DNA from: CAYWNA01 sp964459305
GTDB lineage: Bacteria; Planctomycetota; Planctomycetia; Pirellulales; Pirellulaceae
Direction of reading: 5' to 3'
NCBI GenBank assembly: GCA_964459305.1
Contig: CAYWNA010000160.1
Coordinates: forward strand, 1-30,750
DNA: 30,750 nt
The position numbers were made by a program, and so were the translations under genes. The notes below the pieces were generated by a model. The model ran no database searches and had not been told where the DNA came from. It saw only the letters and a list, made by a program, of their open reading frames with translations. Below, piece by piece: positions 1 to 8,504 of the stretch (position 1 is the stretch's first letter; the number at the start of each line of letters is the position of its first letter).

Positions 1-1285
1 GATGTGGGCTGCTTCGGCTCGACGAAGCACCGCACTCCGCACGTCGACCGCATGGCTGCCGAAGGGATACGACTGACTTCGTTCTACTCGGCCAGCGCCG
101 TCTGCACGTCGTCGCGCGCGGCGCTCTTGACGGGCTGCTACCCGCGGCGCGTGAACATGCACGTCGGTCACAACAACGGGGTCGTGTTGTTTCCCGCAAG
201 CCCAAAGGGCCTGCATCCAGACGAAGTAACCATCGCGGAAGTTCTGCAGAAGCAAGGGTATGCGACCACCTGCATCGGGAAGTGGCATCTGGGCGACCAG
301 CCGGAGTTCCTGCCGACGCGGCAGGGATTCGACGAATACTTCGGCATTCCCTACAGCGACAACATGGTCGGCGGCAAACGCAATGGTTGGCCGCCGCTGC
401 CGCTGATGCGGAGCGAAGAGGTCGTCGACGCACCCACGGATCGAAACACGCTCACGATGCGGTACACGCACGAGGCAATCGACTTCATCGAAAGGAACAA
501 AGGCCGTCCGTTCTTCCTCTATCTTCCGCACGCCATGCCGGGCAGCGACACCGCGCCGTTTGCCAGTAAGGCGTTTCGAGGCCGCTCGGCCAACGGTCTC
601 TACGGCGACTCGGTCGAAGAGATCGACTGGTCCACCGGCGAGATTCTTGGCGCGCTGAAGCGACTGAACCTCGACAAGCGGACGTTGGTGGTTTGGACGT
701 CGGACAATGGAGCTTATCTGCACACAGGCGGAAGTAACCTGCCTTTGAGAGGCGGCCTGCACGACACCACCGAAGGCGGCTTCCGCATGCCATGCATCGC
801 GTGGTGGCCGGGACAGATTCCCGTCGGCGCGACTGGCGACGAAATGACCACAATGATGGACCTCCTACCGACATTCGCCAAACTCGCTGGCGCAGACGTT
901 CCCGCAGACCGAGTGATCGACGGGAAAGACATCTGGCCGATCCTCTCCGGACAGAAAGGTGCGACTTCGCCGCACGAGGCGTTCTATTACTACTACATGA
1001 CCCAGTTGCACGCCGTGCGCGCCGGCAAGTGGAAACTGCACCTGCCGCTCGAAAAGAAGCTCGTTCGCCCGAGGCGGCGTAAACCGGGCGAACTGGCTCT
1101 GTACGACGTGGACAGTGATATCGGCGAGAAGAACAACGTTGCCGCTGACCATCCAGACGTGGTCAAGCGGATCACAGCACTCGCCGAAAAGGCACGCCGT
1201 GAATTGGGCGATGACGGCCGCGAGGGAACCGGACAACGACCCGCCGCGTTTGTCGAAAAGCCGACTCCGCGGAAGGTTCGCGCCT
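1..1285 (+). CDS. Arylsulfatase (type I sulfatase), truncated at both ends
   Basis: This is a formylglycine-dependent sulfatase of the arylsulfatase A-like family, which hydrolyses sulfate esters outside the cytoplasm. The frame is open from the first base (DVGCFGSTKHRTPHVDR), so the signal peptide and first metal-binding aspartates lie before the window. The maturation motif reads CTSSRAALLTG with Cys at 103-105. Ser replaces the usual Pro at the third position, but Cys, Ser and Arg are all kept. GKWHLG and WTSDNG supply the expected Lys/His and metal-ligand Asp/Asn. The chain runs into the N gap after a C-terminal-looking tail (GTGQRPAAFVEKPTPRK), so only a few residues are probably missing at the 3' end. 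It is followed by a second sulfatase on the same strand. The family is clear; the substrate (sulfated glycan or other ester) cannot be told. Confidence 0.93.
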
Positions 1286-1385
1286 NNNNNNNNNNNNNNN
1301 NNNNNNNNNNNNNNNNNNNNNNNNNNNNNNNNNNNNNNNNNNNNNNNNNNNNNNNNNNNNNNNNNNNNNNNNNNNNNNNNNNNNN
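1286..1385. other. Assembly gap, 100 N
   Basis: There are exactly 100 N, the usual placeholder for a scaffold gap of unknown true length. It removes the 3' end of the first sulfatase and the start and signal peptide of the second. The two flanking frames encode different sulfatase types, so the gap does not lie inside one gene. Confidence 0.98.
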
Positions 1386-2855
1386 GATCCGCGTTCGCGG
1401 CCCAACGTCTTGTTCATTGCCGTCGACGATCTGCGGCCCGAGTTGGGCTGTTACGGCAGGAATCACGTCAAGAGCCCGCGCATCGATCGGCTGGCGGAGC
1501 GGGGGACGACGTTCCTGAGGGCCTACTGCCAGCAGGCCGTTTGCGGGCCGTCGCGGGCCAGCCTGCTGACGGGACTGCGACCTGATACGACCGGGGTCTG
1601 GGGCAATCGCACCCATTTTCGCCAACGGGTGCCTAACGCCGTCACGTTGCCCGAGCACTTCAAGAACCACGGCTATCACACGCAGGGGATGGGCAAGATC
1701 TTCCACCGTTCTTTCCCCCAGAAAGCCTACACTTACTATAGTAGCTCTCGCGACACACGTGATCCGCAGTCGTGGAGCGTTCCCTCGTGGTTCGGTGGAC
1801 CGCGATACTACTACACTCCCGAAGGGATTGCCGCCGCCAAGAAGGACTTTCAGCGGATCTCCCGTAAGAGCGGCGCGGCGCTGGACGAATGGGTTGACTA
1901 CTTCACTCGCGGCCCGGCCACCGAGGCTCCCGACGTGCCGGACGAGGTGACCTACGATGGCCAGTTGGCCGGCCGTGCGGTGCAGGCGCTGCAAAAGCTG
2001 CAGCAGCAGGATCGGCCTTTCTTCCTGGCCGTGGGTTTCATCAAGCCCCACTTGCCCTTCGTCGCACCGAAGAAATACTGGGACCTGTACGATCCTCGCG
2101 AGATCGCCTTGGCCGATAATCCCTTCAAGCCCAAAGGGGCCCCGGCACTGGCGATGCACAGTTTCGGCGAGTTGCGATACTACAGCGATGTCGCCAAGCA
2201 AGGCCCCGTGAGCGATGAGAAAGCCCGCCGGCTGATTCACGGGTATTATGCCTGCGTCAGCTACATTGATGCCCTGGTCGGCCGCGTGATTGACGAGCTG
2301 GATCGGCTGGGGCTCCGCGATCGGACGATCATCTGCCTGTGGGGTGACCACGGCTGGCACCTGGGCGACCACGGCCTATGGTGCAAGCATACGAACTTCG
2401 AAAACGCGACCCGCGCACCGCTGATTGTGTGCGCACCCAGAGCCAAGGCCCCCGGCCGGACAACCGAGGCGCTCGTGGAGTTTGTGGACATCTATCCCAC
2501 GCTCGCTCAACTAGCCGGACTGCCATTGCCGGTAGCCGTCGAAGGAACGAGCTTCGCCCCACTGCTGGACGATCCGGACCAGCCCGGCAAGAAAGCCGCG
2601 CTGAGCCAGTATCCGCGAGGAGCTGCGATGGGTCGTTCCATGCGGACTGATCGCTACCGCTTCACCCTCTGGCAAGACCGCCGCGGAGCCAAAGAAACCT
2701 TGGCCGTGGAATTGTACGATCACCAGAACGATCCGGAAGAGAACGACAACCTTGCCGTGCGGCCCGAAAACGCCGCGCTGGTCAAACGCCTCCGAGGCGA
2801 GCTGGAACAGCACTGGGGCAAGACGAACAGTAGACTGAATGAGGAATCACAATGA
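1386..2855 (+). CDS. Iduronate-2-sulfatase-like sulfatase, 5' end lost in gap
   Basis: Type I sulfatase most like the iduronate-2-sulfatase group. The frame is open from the gap with RPNVLFIAVDDLRPELGCYG, the N-terminal metal site (DD), so only the start codon and signal peptide are missing. The formylglycine motif is CGPSRASLLTG, Cys at 1542-1544. GMGKIFH takes the place of the GKWHLG of ordinary arylsulfatases, and the C-terminal metal/substrate block is LWGDHGWHLGDHGLWCKH followed by NFE and R-PL; both are typical of iduronate-2-sulfatase-like enzymes. In animals this family desulfates heparan and dermatan sulfate. In planctomycetes the members are numerous and usually attributed to sulfated algal or glycosaminoglycan-like polymers. 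The stop overlaps the next start as ATGA (2852-2855), which implies translational coupling with the ceramidase-like gene. Confidence 0.93.
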   Translation, partial: DPRSRPNVLFIAVDDLRPELGCYGRNHVKSPRIDRLAERGTTFLRAYCQQAVCGPSRASLLTGLRPDTTGVWGNRTHFRQRVPNAVTLPEHFKNHGYHTQGMGKIFHRSFPQKAYTYYSSSRDTRDPQSWSVPSWFGGPRYYYTPEGIAAAKKDFQRISRKSGAALDEWVDYFTRGPATEAPDVPDEVTYDGQLAGRAVQALQKLQQQDRPFFLAVGFIKPHLPFVAPKKYWDLYDPREIALADNPFKPKGAPALAMHSFGELRYYSDVAKQGPVSDEKARRLIHGYYACVSYIDALVGRVIDELDRLGLRDRTIICLWGDHGWHLGDHGLWCKHTNFENATRAPLIVCAPRAKAPGRTTEALVEFVDIYPTLAQLAGLPLPVAVEGTSFAPLLDDPDQPGKKAALSQYPRGAAMGRSMRTDRYRFTLWQDRRGAKETLAVELYDHQNDPEENDNLAVRPENAALVKRLRGELEQHWGKTNSRLNEESQ

Positions 2856-4312
2856 CTGATGCGCAATCGATTACGCGACGGCGCTTTGTTGGGCGTATCG
2901 CAGCGACGGGTGCCGCGGCGGCCTGGGGTGGGCAGGCGGCCGTCGCGTTGGCCGCCGCAGGTGACGCCGGGAAGACGAACGACGCGCCAGCACCGATTCG
3001 AGTTGGCGCAGCCTCTTGCGTGATCAACCCCAATATCGGCGACTGGGTACAGTCCGCCAGCGTCATCAAACGCGCGACGGAGATTCGCGACAACCTGGAG
3101 GCAAACGGACTCTATCTGTCCGACGGCAAGAAACACATATTGCTGGTCAGTTGCGATTTGGGCGGCCTGGAACCGCCGCGGGTAAGTGCAATGCGGGAGG
3201 CAATGGGCCGGGCGGCCGGGATTCCGCCTCGTGACATCATCATCTCGGCCACCCACACGCGCGGCCCCGTGGTGCTGCGGACCAATTACCTCATGCCGGT
3301 CGATGACGCTTACTTGGATCGTCTGCAAGGGTGGCTCGTGGAGCTTGCTCGGCAGGCAATTGAATCGGCCCGGCCGGGGAAGATCGGCTGGGGAAAGGGG
3401 ACCGCCCAGATCGGCTTCAATCGTCGCGTCTGCTTTGCGGACGGCGCGCACTCGATGCACGGCGACACCAAACGCAAGGACTTCGCCGGCCTGGAAGGGC
3501 CCGACGATCCGCAACATCTGGGCCTGTTTGCCGCGGACACCGACGGCAAGCTCATCGCGGTCATCCAGCACAACACCACACACCCGGCGATCACCTGGGG
3601 AGGCTCGGTCTTCACGGTCGACTTTCCTGGCGAGTCTCGACGAATCCTGCGAGAAGAGTTGGGCAACATCCCCATGCTGTTCTTGAATGGGGCACAAGGT
3701 GACATCTCATGGCGTAACTTGCTGCATCGCCGCAAGGAATCTCGCGAGCAGTCGATTCGGCGACTTGGCCGATTGATGGCCGACGAAACTTTGCGGCTCT
3801 ACAAGGACACGGAGTATCACGACCATCCCGTACTGGACCACACGTACGAAGATCTCAAGGTCAAGGTGCGGTTGCCCAAACCGGAACGACTGGCCGAGGC
3901 CCGCAAGGTGCTGGCAAGAATCGACGCTGGGGAGAACATACGCGGGCGTCAGATGATCATGGCGTTCGGAGCGGTGCATCTGCAAGAAGTGTTCGGCGAG
4001 AACCCAATCGACACGTTGCCGGTTCACGCGGTTCGCATCGGCGACGTGGCCCTGGTGACGCAGCCATGCGAGTTGTACTGCCAGTTCGGCCTGGACATCA
4101 AGCGTCGCAGCCCCGCGCCGATCACCGCGGTTGTAGGTCTTGCGGACGGATACTGTGGCTATTGCCCGACGATTTACGGCATCCTGGGTGGCGGCTATAC
4201 GGGAGACCCGATCTCCTGGACCCGGTTGGAACCGTACGCCGGCTACCTGATCGTGGAAACCTCCGGGCGGATGCTCAACTCGCTGTGGCGCAAGCAAGCA
4301 GAGACCCGATGA
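2852..4312 (+). CDS. Tat-exported neutral-ceramidase-family protein (PF04734-like)
   Basis: The 486-residue protein starts in ATGA overlap with the preceding sulfatase. Its N-terminus has a twin-arginine signal (TRRRFVG at residues 8-14, then an Ala/Gly-rich hydrophobic stretch), so it should leave the cytoplasm folded. Neutral ceramidases are zinc amidases that cleave the N-acyl bond of ceramide. The family HxHSxP block is present in altered form as ATHTRGP (H135), with the second His lost. QHNTTHPAI (H244) and VDFPG follow, then NGAQGDIS (G283-S286), matching the family GDVSPN block with its Ser kept. It is much shorter than true bacterial ceramidases (about 650 residues) and lacks the C-terminal Ig-like domain. 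The coupled sulfatase suggests both act on one substrate. True ceramidase activity is not demonstrated by sequence; a related amide or ester hydrolase is equally possible. Confidence 0.82.
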   Translation: MTDAQSITRRRFVGRIAATGAAAAWGGQAAVALAAAGDAGKTNDAPAPIRVGAASCVINPNIGDWVQSASVIKRATEIRDNLEANGLYLSDGKKHILLVSCDLGGLEPPRVSAMREAMGRAAGIPPRDIIISATHTRGPVVLRTNYLMPVDDAYLDRLQGWLVELARQAIESARPGKIGWGKGTAQIGFNRRVCFADGAHSMHGDTKRKDFAGLEGPDDPQHLGLFAADTDGKLIAVIQHNTTHPAITWGGSVFTVDFPGESRRILREELGNIPMLFLNGAQGDISWRNLLHRRKESREQSIRRLGRLMADETLRLYKDTEYHDHPVLDHTYEDLKVKVRLPKPERLAEARKVLARIDAGENIRGRQMIMAFGAVHLQEVFGENPIDTLPVHAVRIGDVALVTQPCELYCQFGLDIKRRSPAPITAVVGLADGYCGYCPTIYGILGGGYTGDPISWTRLEPYAGYLIVETSGRMLNSLWRKQAETR

Positions 4313-4393
4313 AGCAACTCGCAGAATTGGCAAAAAGTGCCGACGGGGAGAATTGTCGCCCATTTCACGCATCATCCCAAAAAGGGGCCGATC

Positions 4394-6142
4394 ATGCTGA
4401 GCACCGCTGTTCTTTCGATCGGTTGTACGCTTGTTGCCGCTCCGGACGCCGCCGAGCTGGGCGTGAAAGTCGAACGCAATGTAGCGGTTGAGATGCGCGA
4501 CGGCGTCATTCTGCGGGCCGACGTCTACCGGCCGGACCGCGGCGAGCCGTATCCCGTGCTGGTGAGGCGGTCGCCGTACGGAAAGCACTTTTGCTCGCGT
4601 AGCTTCCCACGCCACGTGAAGGCCGGCTACATCTTGGTCAGCCAGGACGCCCGCGGCCGCTTCGACTCTGACGGGAAGTGGGAATCGTTCATGCGTGCCC
4701 AGACGCATGACGGCGAGGACGGCTACGACACGGTCGAGTGGGCGGCGAAGCTGCCCGGTTCGACCGGCAAGGTGGGGACGCTCGGCATTTCGTATAACTC
4801 CTTCTTGCAGTGGCGGCTCGCCCCGCTGCGACCTCCGTCGTTGGTGGCCATGGCCGCCTATAGCGTGATGGCCCGCTACACCGACCTGGAAGGCCCCGGC
4901 ACGATCCGGCCCGGCCGGCGGTTGCAGTGGTGGATCAAAACGATGGCCCCCGACATGCACCGCCGGGCCAAACGCACGCTGCCTGAATCGTACAAGCAGT
5001 GGGTCGCCGCCGGCCGGGACAGTTGGATTGACTTCCTGCCCTGGCTGGAGTTGCCCGACGAAGCCTTCGGCCACGAGGCCGACGCCGTCAAATACTGGCT
5101 GAGAAATCCACACACCGACCCCTGGAAGCTGGACGCGGGCTGCAAGGAGATCGCGGTCCCGAATCTCGACATCGTCGGCTGGTACGACCACGCCAACGGC
5201 GACATGCTGTTGTATCGGACGCTGGCCAAAGAAGGAAAGACCGAGACGGCGCGCAAGGGATCGCGGATCATCATCGGCCCCTGGAGCCACGTCCCTCTGG
5301 GTGTGCGCCGCTATGGCAAGATCGACTTCGGCCCCCAGGCCGAGACGGACATAGACGGGCTTATCATTCGTTGGTTCGACTACTGGCTCAAAGGCAAGGC
5401 CAACGGCGTGGATCGGGACGCGTCCGTGAAGATCTTCATCACAGGTGACAACCGCTGGCGGGACGAACAGCATTGGCCGCTTCGACGCACCAGGGAAAGG
5501 ACCCTGTTCCCCACCAGCGGCGGCCAAGCCAACACACCCGGCGGCGACGGGAAGCTCGTCTGGAAAAAGCCGGAATGCTCGAACACCGACCAATACGTCT
5601 ATGATCCAAAGGACCCTGTGCCAACCTTGCACGGCAAGGCCTCGTTCACGCATCCAACCGACCAACGTCCGCTGGCCGGCCGTCGCGACATCCTGGTCTA
5701 CCAGAGCCAACCCCTCAGCGAGCGGATCGAGGTCACGGGCAACCCGACCGTCGAGCTGTTCGCGGCCTCATCGGCCCCCGATACCGACTGGATCGTGCGG
5801 CTTATCGACGTTGCTCCCGACGGGCTGGCCAGGGACGTTTCGATGGGGCTGGTCCGCGCGCGGTACCGCCACGGACTGGACAGGCCGCAGCTGATCACTC
5901 CGGGCGACGTGGTTAAGTACTCGATTCGCATGAACGCGACGTCCCACGCATTCCTGCCAGGGCACCAAATCCGTCTTGATATCACCAGTTCCGATTTCCC
6001 CAACTACGACCGCAATCACAACACGACAGCCGACCAAAACTCCGACGCGACGTTGGCGACGGCGAAACAGACTGTCTACCACGGCGGCTCGCAAGCCACC
6101 CGAATAATCCTGCCCCACGTGCCGAATTCGGAAACGGAATAG
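4394..6142 (+). CDS. CocE/NonD family S15 hydrolase
   Basis: Alpha/beta hydrolase of the X-Pro dipeptidyl-peptidase/CocE family, which hydrolyses esters or amides with a Ser-Asp-His triad. From the ATG at 4394 it is 582 residues. The nucleophile block is GTLGISYNS (S133), the acid is in VGWYDHANGD (D265) and the base in IIGPWSH (H299). A jelly-roll C-terminal domain (PepX_C type) begins near residue 370 and ends around the DITSSDFPNYDRN block. The start was chosen for AAAGGGG seven bases upstream. An in-frame GTG at 4337 would add 19 residues including a lysine pair that would make a better signal-peptide n-region, so the start is uncertain by those 19 codons. It lies 81 bp after the Tat-exported ceramidase-like gene, so the two are probably cotranscribed. 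Substrate unknown. Confidence 0.9.
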   Translation: MLSTAVLSIGCTLVAAPDAAELGVKVERNVAVEMRDGVILRADVYRPDRGEPYPVLVRRSPYGKHFCSRSFPRHVKAGYILVSQDARGRFDSDGKWESFMRAQTHDGEDGYDTVEWAAKLPGSTGKVGTLGISYNSFLQWRLAPLRPPSLVAMAAYSVMARYTDLEGPGTIRPGRRLQWWIKTMAPDMHRRAKRTLPESYKQWVAAGRDSWIDFLPWLELPDEAFGHEADAVKYWLRNPHTDPWKLDAGCKEIAVPNLDIVGWYDHANGDMLLYRTLAKEGKTETARKGSRIIIGPWSHVPLGVRRYGKIDFGPQAETDIDGLIIRWFDYWLKGKANGVDRDASVKIFITGDNRWRDEQHWPLRRTRERTLFPTSGGQANTPGGDGKLVWKKPECSNTDQYVYDPKDPVPTLHGKASFTHPTDQRPLAGRRDILVYQSQPLSERIEVTGNPTVELFAASSAPDTDWIVRLIDVAPDGLARDVSMGLVRARYRHGLDRPQLITPGDVVKYSIRMNATSHAFLPGHQIRLDITSSDFPNYDRNHNTTADQNSDATLATAKQTVYHGGSQATRIILPHVPNSETE

Positions 6143-6316
6143 CGCCGCGCGTCAAGGAGGGGAACGTTCTGGATCAATTGCGGCTTTGGCCGCGTAAGGA
6201 GCGACCTACGTGGCGACGGCGCGTACTAGAACGCGGAGAACGAAAGCGCGTTGGAAGAGGCAACGAACCGAAATCAAGAAACCAGAAACAGACAATCAAC
6301 AACCGAAGGAGACGCA

Positions 6317-7858
6317 ATGAATGTCAACACACCAAGAACTGAACCACAATCCTCATCGTGGTTTCGGACGATGATTACCGGAGGCTGCATTCCGTTGGAC
6401 TATCTCACAATTTCTGGCCTCTTGCTCTGTCTGGCCATTTTGTCTCCGATCAAGGCCAGCGCCATCGAGATGAAAGCGGGAACAGCAAAGACGGTGATTA
6501 CTCCGGACAATGCCGCCAAAATCAACGACATCCACGCACGAGTGTTGACGCTCCACGATGGCACCAATCGTCTTGTCATCGTCACCTACGACTTGCACTC
6601 CCTTGAGATGGCCACACGCATCTTGCGAAAGCGGTGCAGCCGCGAGCTGGGCATCGATCCGTCCCACTTGCTGCTGATCGCCACCCACAGCCACCAGGCT
6701 CCTTTGGGGCGATTGCCGGAGAACTTCCCTTACCAAAAATGGCTTGCCAACAGAATATTTGCCGCCATCAAAGAAGCGATTACCAAGGAACAGGGGCCGG
6801 TGCGTGTCTTCTTTGGCTGGGGATATGGATATTTTGTCCGTGCCAGCGGAAATGCGCCGACAGACTATGAGATTCAGCTACTGAAAGTGTTGCGGGAAGA
6901 ACAAGTGGTTGCGATGCTTTTCAACCAACCCGCTCACCTCCTCCGGTCGTCGAGAACGCGCAAGATTGGGACGGAACATCCCGGCTATGCAATGGATGAG
7001 GTCGAGAGGAAGCTGCCAGGTGCCCTGGCGATGTATGGTGACGCATGTGGGGGCAACCAGTGGCAGACCATTCCCGGGGCTGGGACCGATAACTTGACCC
7101 TGTGGTATGACATGCATCCAGAGGGGCGGCTGTCGAGGACTCTGCCGCGCAAGTATGCGGACAGGTTGGAGGAACTAGCCCAGATACGAGGCCGGGAGCT
7201 GGCTCAGGTGGTGCTGAAGATTTCCGAAGACCGCATGCAGGAAATCACAGGACGCATTTCGAGCAAAATGGAGTCGATACCACTTCCTTTGGCTCCACCG
7301 CTTTCGTGCGAGGAGGCGCGGAAACTGGCTGCGGACGAAGACATTCCTCTGGATATCGGATTTGTCTGCAAGAAGGACAGGTCCTCGAACTGGATCCGGT
7401 CACTCCTGAAACACCACGCGGAGGGAATACCTTTTCCAACCAAGACGACGGATCTCGTGTTGACCGACTATGGGTTTCTGTCCCATGGTTCTGTCACGGC
7501 ACCGGAGCTTGATGAACTTTGCGAGACCGAGTCTGCAATCCGGCCTGAAGAAGTGATTGTGGCGAAAATCGGAGCGATGCCGCTGGTGGCCATGCAAGGT
7601 GAGGTCTGCGCGCCGATCGGAATGCGGATCAAGGACGCCTTCCGGACTGAGATACCCATCATGGTCTTCGGCTATATGGGGACACACAACATCTACGTCC
7701 CGACCCGTGAATTGGTGAGACTGAACGTCTACCAGGCAAAGGTGATTCAAGAACAGTATGGCTCACCCTGTGGATGGGCGCCGGAAGTGGAGGACGAAAT
7801 GGTCAAGGGTGTGGTTCGACTCGTCAGGTCGGTCATTGAGGAGGAAGCGGGCGAGTAG
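6317..7858 (+). CDS. Exported neutral-ceramidase-family protein, divergent active site
   Basis: A 513-residue PF04734-like protein. The start at 6317 is set by AAGGAG ending seven bases upstream. A long n-region is followed by one hydrophobic segment at about residues 31-43 and Ala-Ser-Ala at 47-49, so this is a signal peptide or N-terminal anchor. The domain starts at EMKAGTAKTVITP. The HxHSxP-type block is ATHSHQAP (H124, H126). LFNQPAHLL supplies H207. The GDVSPN block is replaced by GDACGGNQ (241-248), without the family Ser. It differs strongly from the other three paralogues here, and codons are less G+C-rich than in its neighbours. The 174 bp before it carry no other gene. It may be a non-catalytic or altered-specificity member; this is inference. 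Confidence 0.75.
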   Translation: MNVNTPRTEPQSSSWFRTMITGGCIPLDYLTISGLLLCLAILSPIKASAIEMKAGTAKTVITPDNAAKINDIHARVLTLHDGTNRLVIVTYDLHSLEMATRILRKRCSRELGIDPSHLLLIATHSHQAPLGRLPENFPYQKWLANRIFAAIKEAITKEQGPVRVFFGWGYGYFVRASGNAPTDYEIQLLKVLREEQVVAMLFNQPAHLLRSSRTRKIGTEHPGYAMDEVERKLPGALAMYGDACGGNQWQTIPGAGTDNLTLWYDMHPEGRLSRTLPRKYADRLEELAQIRGRELAQVVLKISEDRMQEITGRISSKMESIPLPLAPPLSCEEARKLAADEDIPLDIGFVCKKDRSSNWIRSLLKHHAEGIPFPTKTTDLVLTDYGFLSHGSVTAPELDELCETESAIRPEEVIVAKIGAMPLVAMQGEVCAPIGMRIKDAFRTEIPIMVFGYMGTHNIYVPTRELVRLNVYQAKVIQEQYGSPCGWAPEVEDEMVKGVVRLVRSVIEEEAGE

Positions 7859-7974
7859 TCCCGCCTGGGCAGCGTTCGACAAGCTGCGCAACAACACACT
7901 CGGAAAGGAAATCCCAGCATGGACTGACGAGAATTTCTGCAGATTGTTGTGGCTGCGTGTGCCGTTTCGGCGGG

Positions 7975-8436
7975 ATCAAAGGGGTCAGGACTCATTGATT
8001 GCATATCGGGACATGGTACACTTCGTGAATGCCACGACCACCCCGAGCCGACGAAGCAGGCGGGCTGTATCACGCGCCCGATCGTGGGAACGCCCGGACT
8101 ACGATCTTTCGGAAGGACGCTGATTACGAGGCGTTGCAATACGTTGGGGGTCACTATGGCGTTGGTTGCAGAAGGAGGAACCTGAACCACGGCTATTGTC
8201 ACCCTGGCCGATTCCCCGGCTGCCACGATGGTTGGGGCGCGTCAACGAGCCGTTGACGGACCGCGAGTTAGCCGCGATCCGCAAGTCAGCGAAGCGAGGC
8301 AGTCCGTTTGGCGAACCGTCGTGGATTGAGTCGACCGTGAAGCCTTTCGGATTGGAATCGACATTGCGTCCGCGAGGCCGCCCCCAGGTTCGATTCCCAG
8401 ACGAAACTCCCAACCAAAAGCCCTGACCCCTTTGAT
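7975..8436 (+). mobile_element. Internally deleted RAYT element (non-autonomous copy)
   Basis: A 462-bp element bounded by a perfect 15-bp inverted repeat, ATCAAAGGGGTCAGG at 7975-7989 and its complement at 8422-8436. Apart from a central deletion of about 311 bp it is almost identical to the intact element at 12179-12944. The left part matches up to GAGGCGTT (8128-8135 against 12332-12339) and the right part resumes at GTTGGGGGTCAC (8143 against 12651). It lies between two ceramidase-like genes. It cannot encode a working transposase but keeps both ends. Confidence 0.88.
8029..8426 (+). pseudogene. RAYT transposase remnant, deleted and frameshifted
   Basis: From the ATG at 8029 the reading starts MPRPPRADEAGGLYHA and continues to RKDADYEAL, as in the intact transposase at 12233. 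The deletion then removes the HWH metal/nuclease motif and the catalytic tyrosine region and shifts the frame. The C-terminal part is still readable in another frame from about 8172 (KEEPEPRLLSPWPIPRL) to GLESTLRPRGRPQVRF, with its stop at 8424-8426 inside the right inverted repeat. The sequence is so close to the intact copy that the deletion must be recent. There is no function as a protein. Confidence 0.88.
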
Positions 8437-8504
8437 TGCCTCCTACTTTGTCTTCTTCGTGGTAGTTCACAGCGACGTCTACATGTTCTTGAGCGGAGGT
8501 TCCT

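Noticed and set aside
4337..4393. GTG at 4337 as start of the first S15 hydrolase
   Set aside because: It has no Shine-Dalgarno, while ATG at 4394 has AAAGGGG at a good distance. It remains possible because it would improve the signal peptide.
3707..5710. A 667-codon open frame on the minus strand
   Set aside because: It runs antisense through the ceramidase-like and S15 hydrolase genes, has Val/Arg/Gly/His-rich composition typical of the complement of G+C-rich coding DNA, and shows no domain.
6180..6193. GCGGC-tttg-GCCGC hairpin after the first S15 hydrolase
   Set aside because: Only five base pairs and no T tract, so not a credible terminator.
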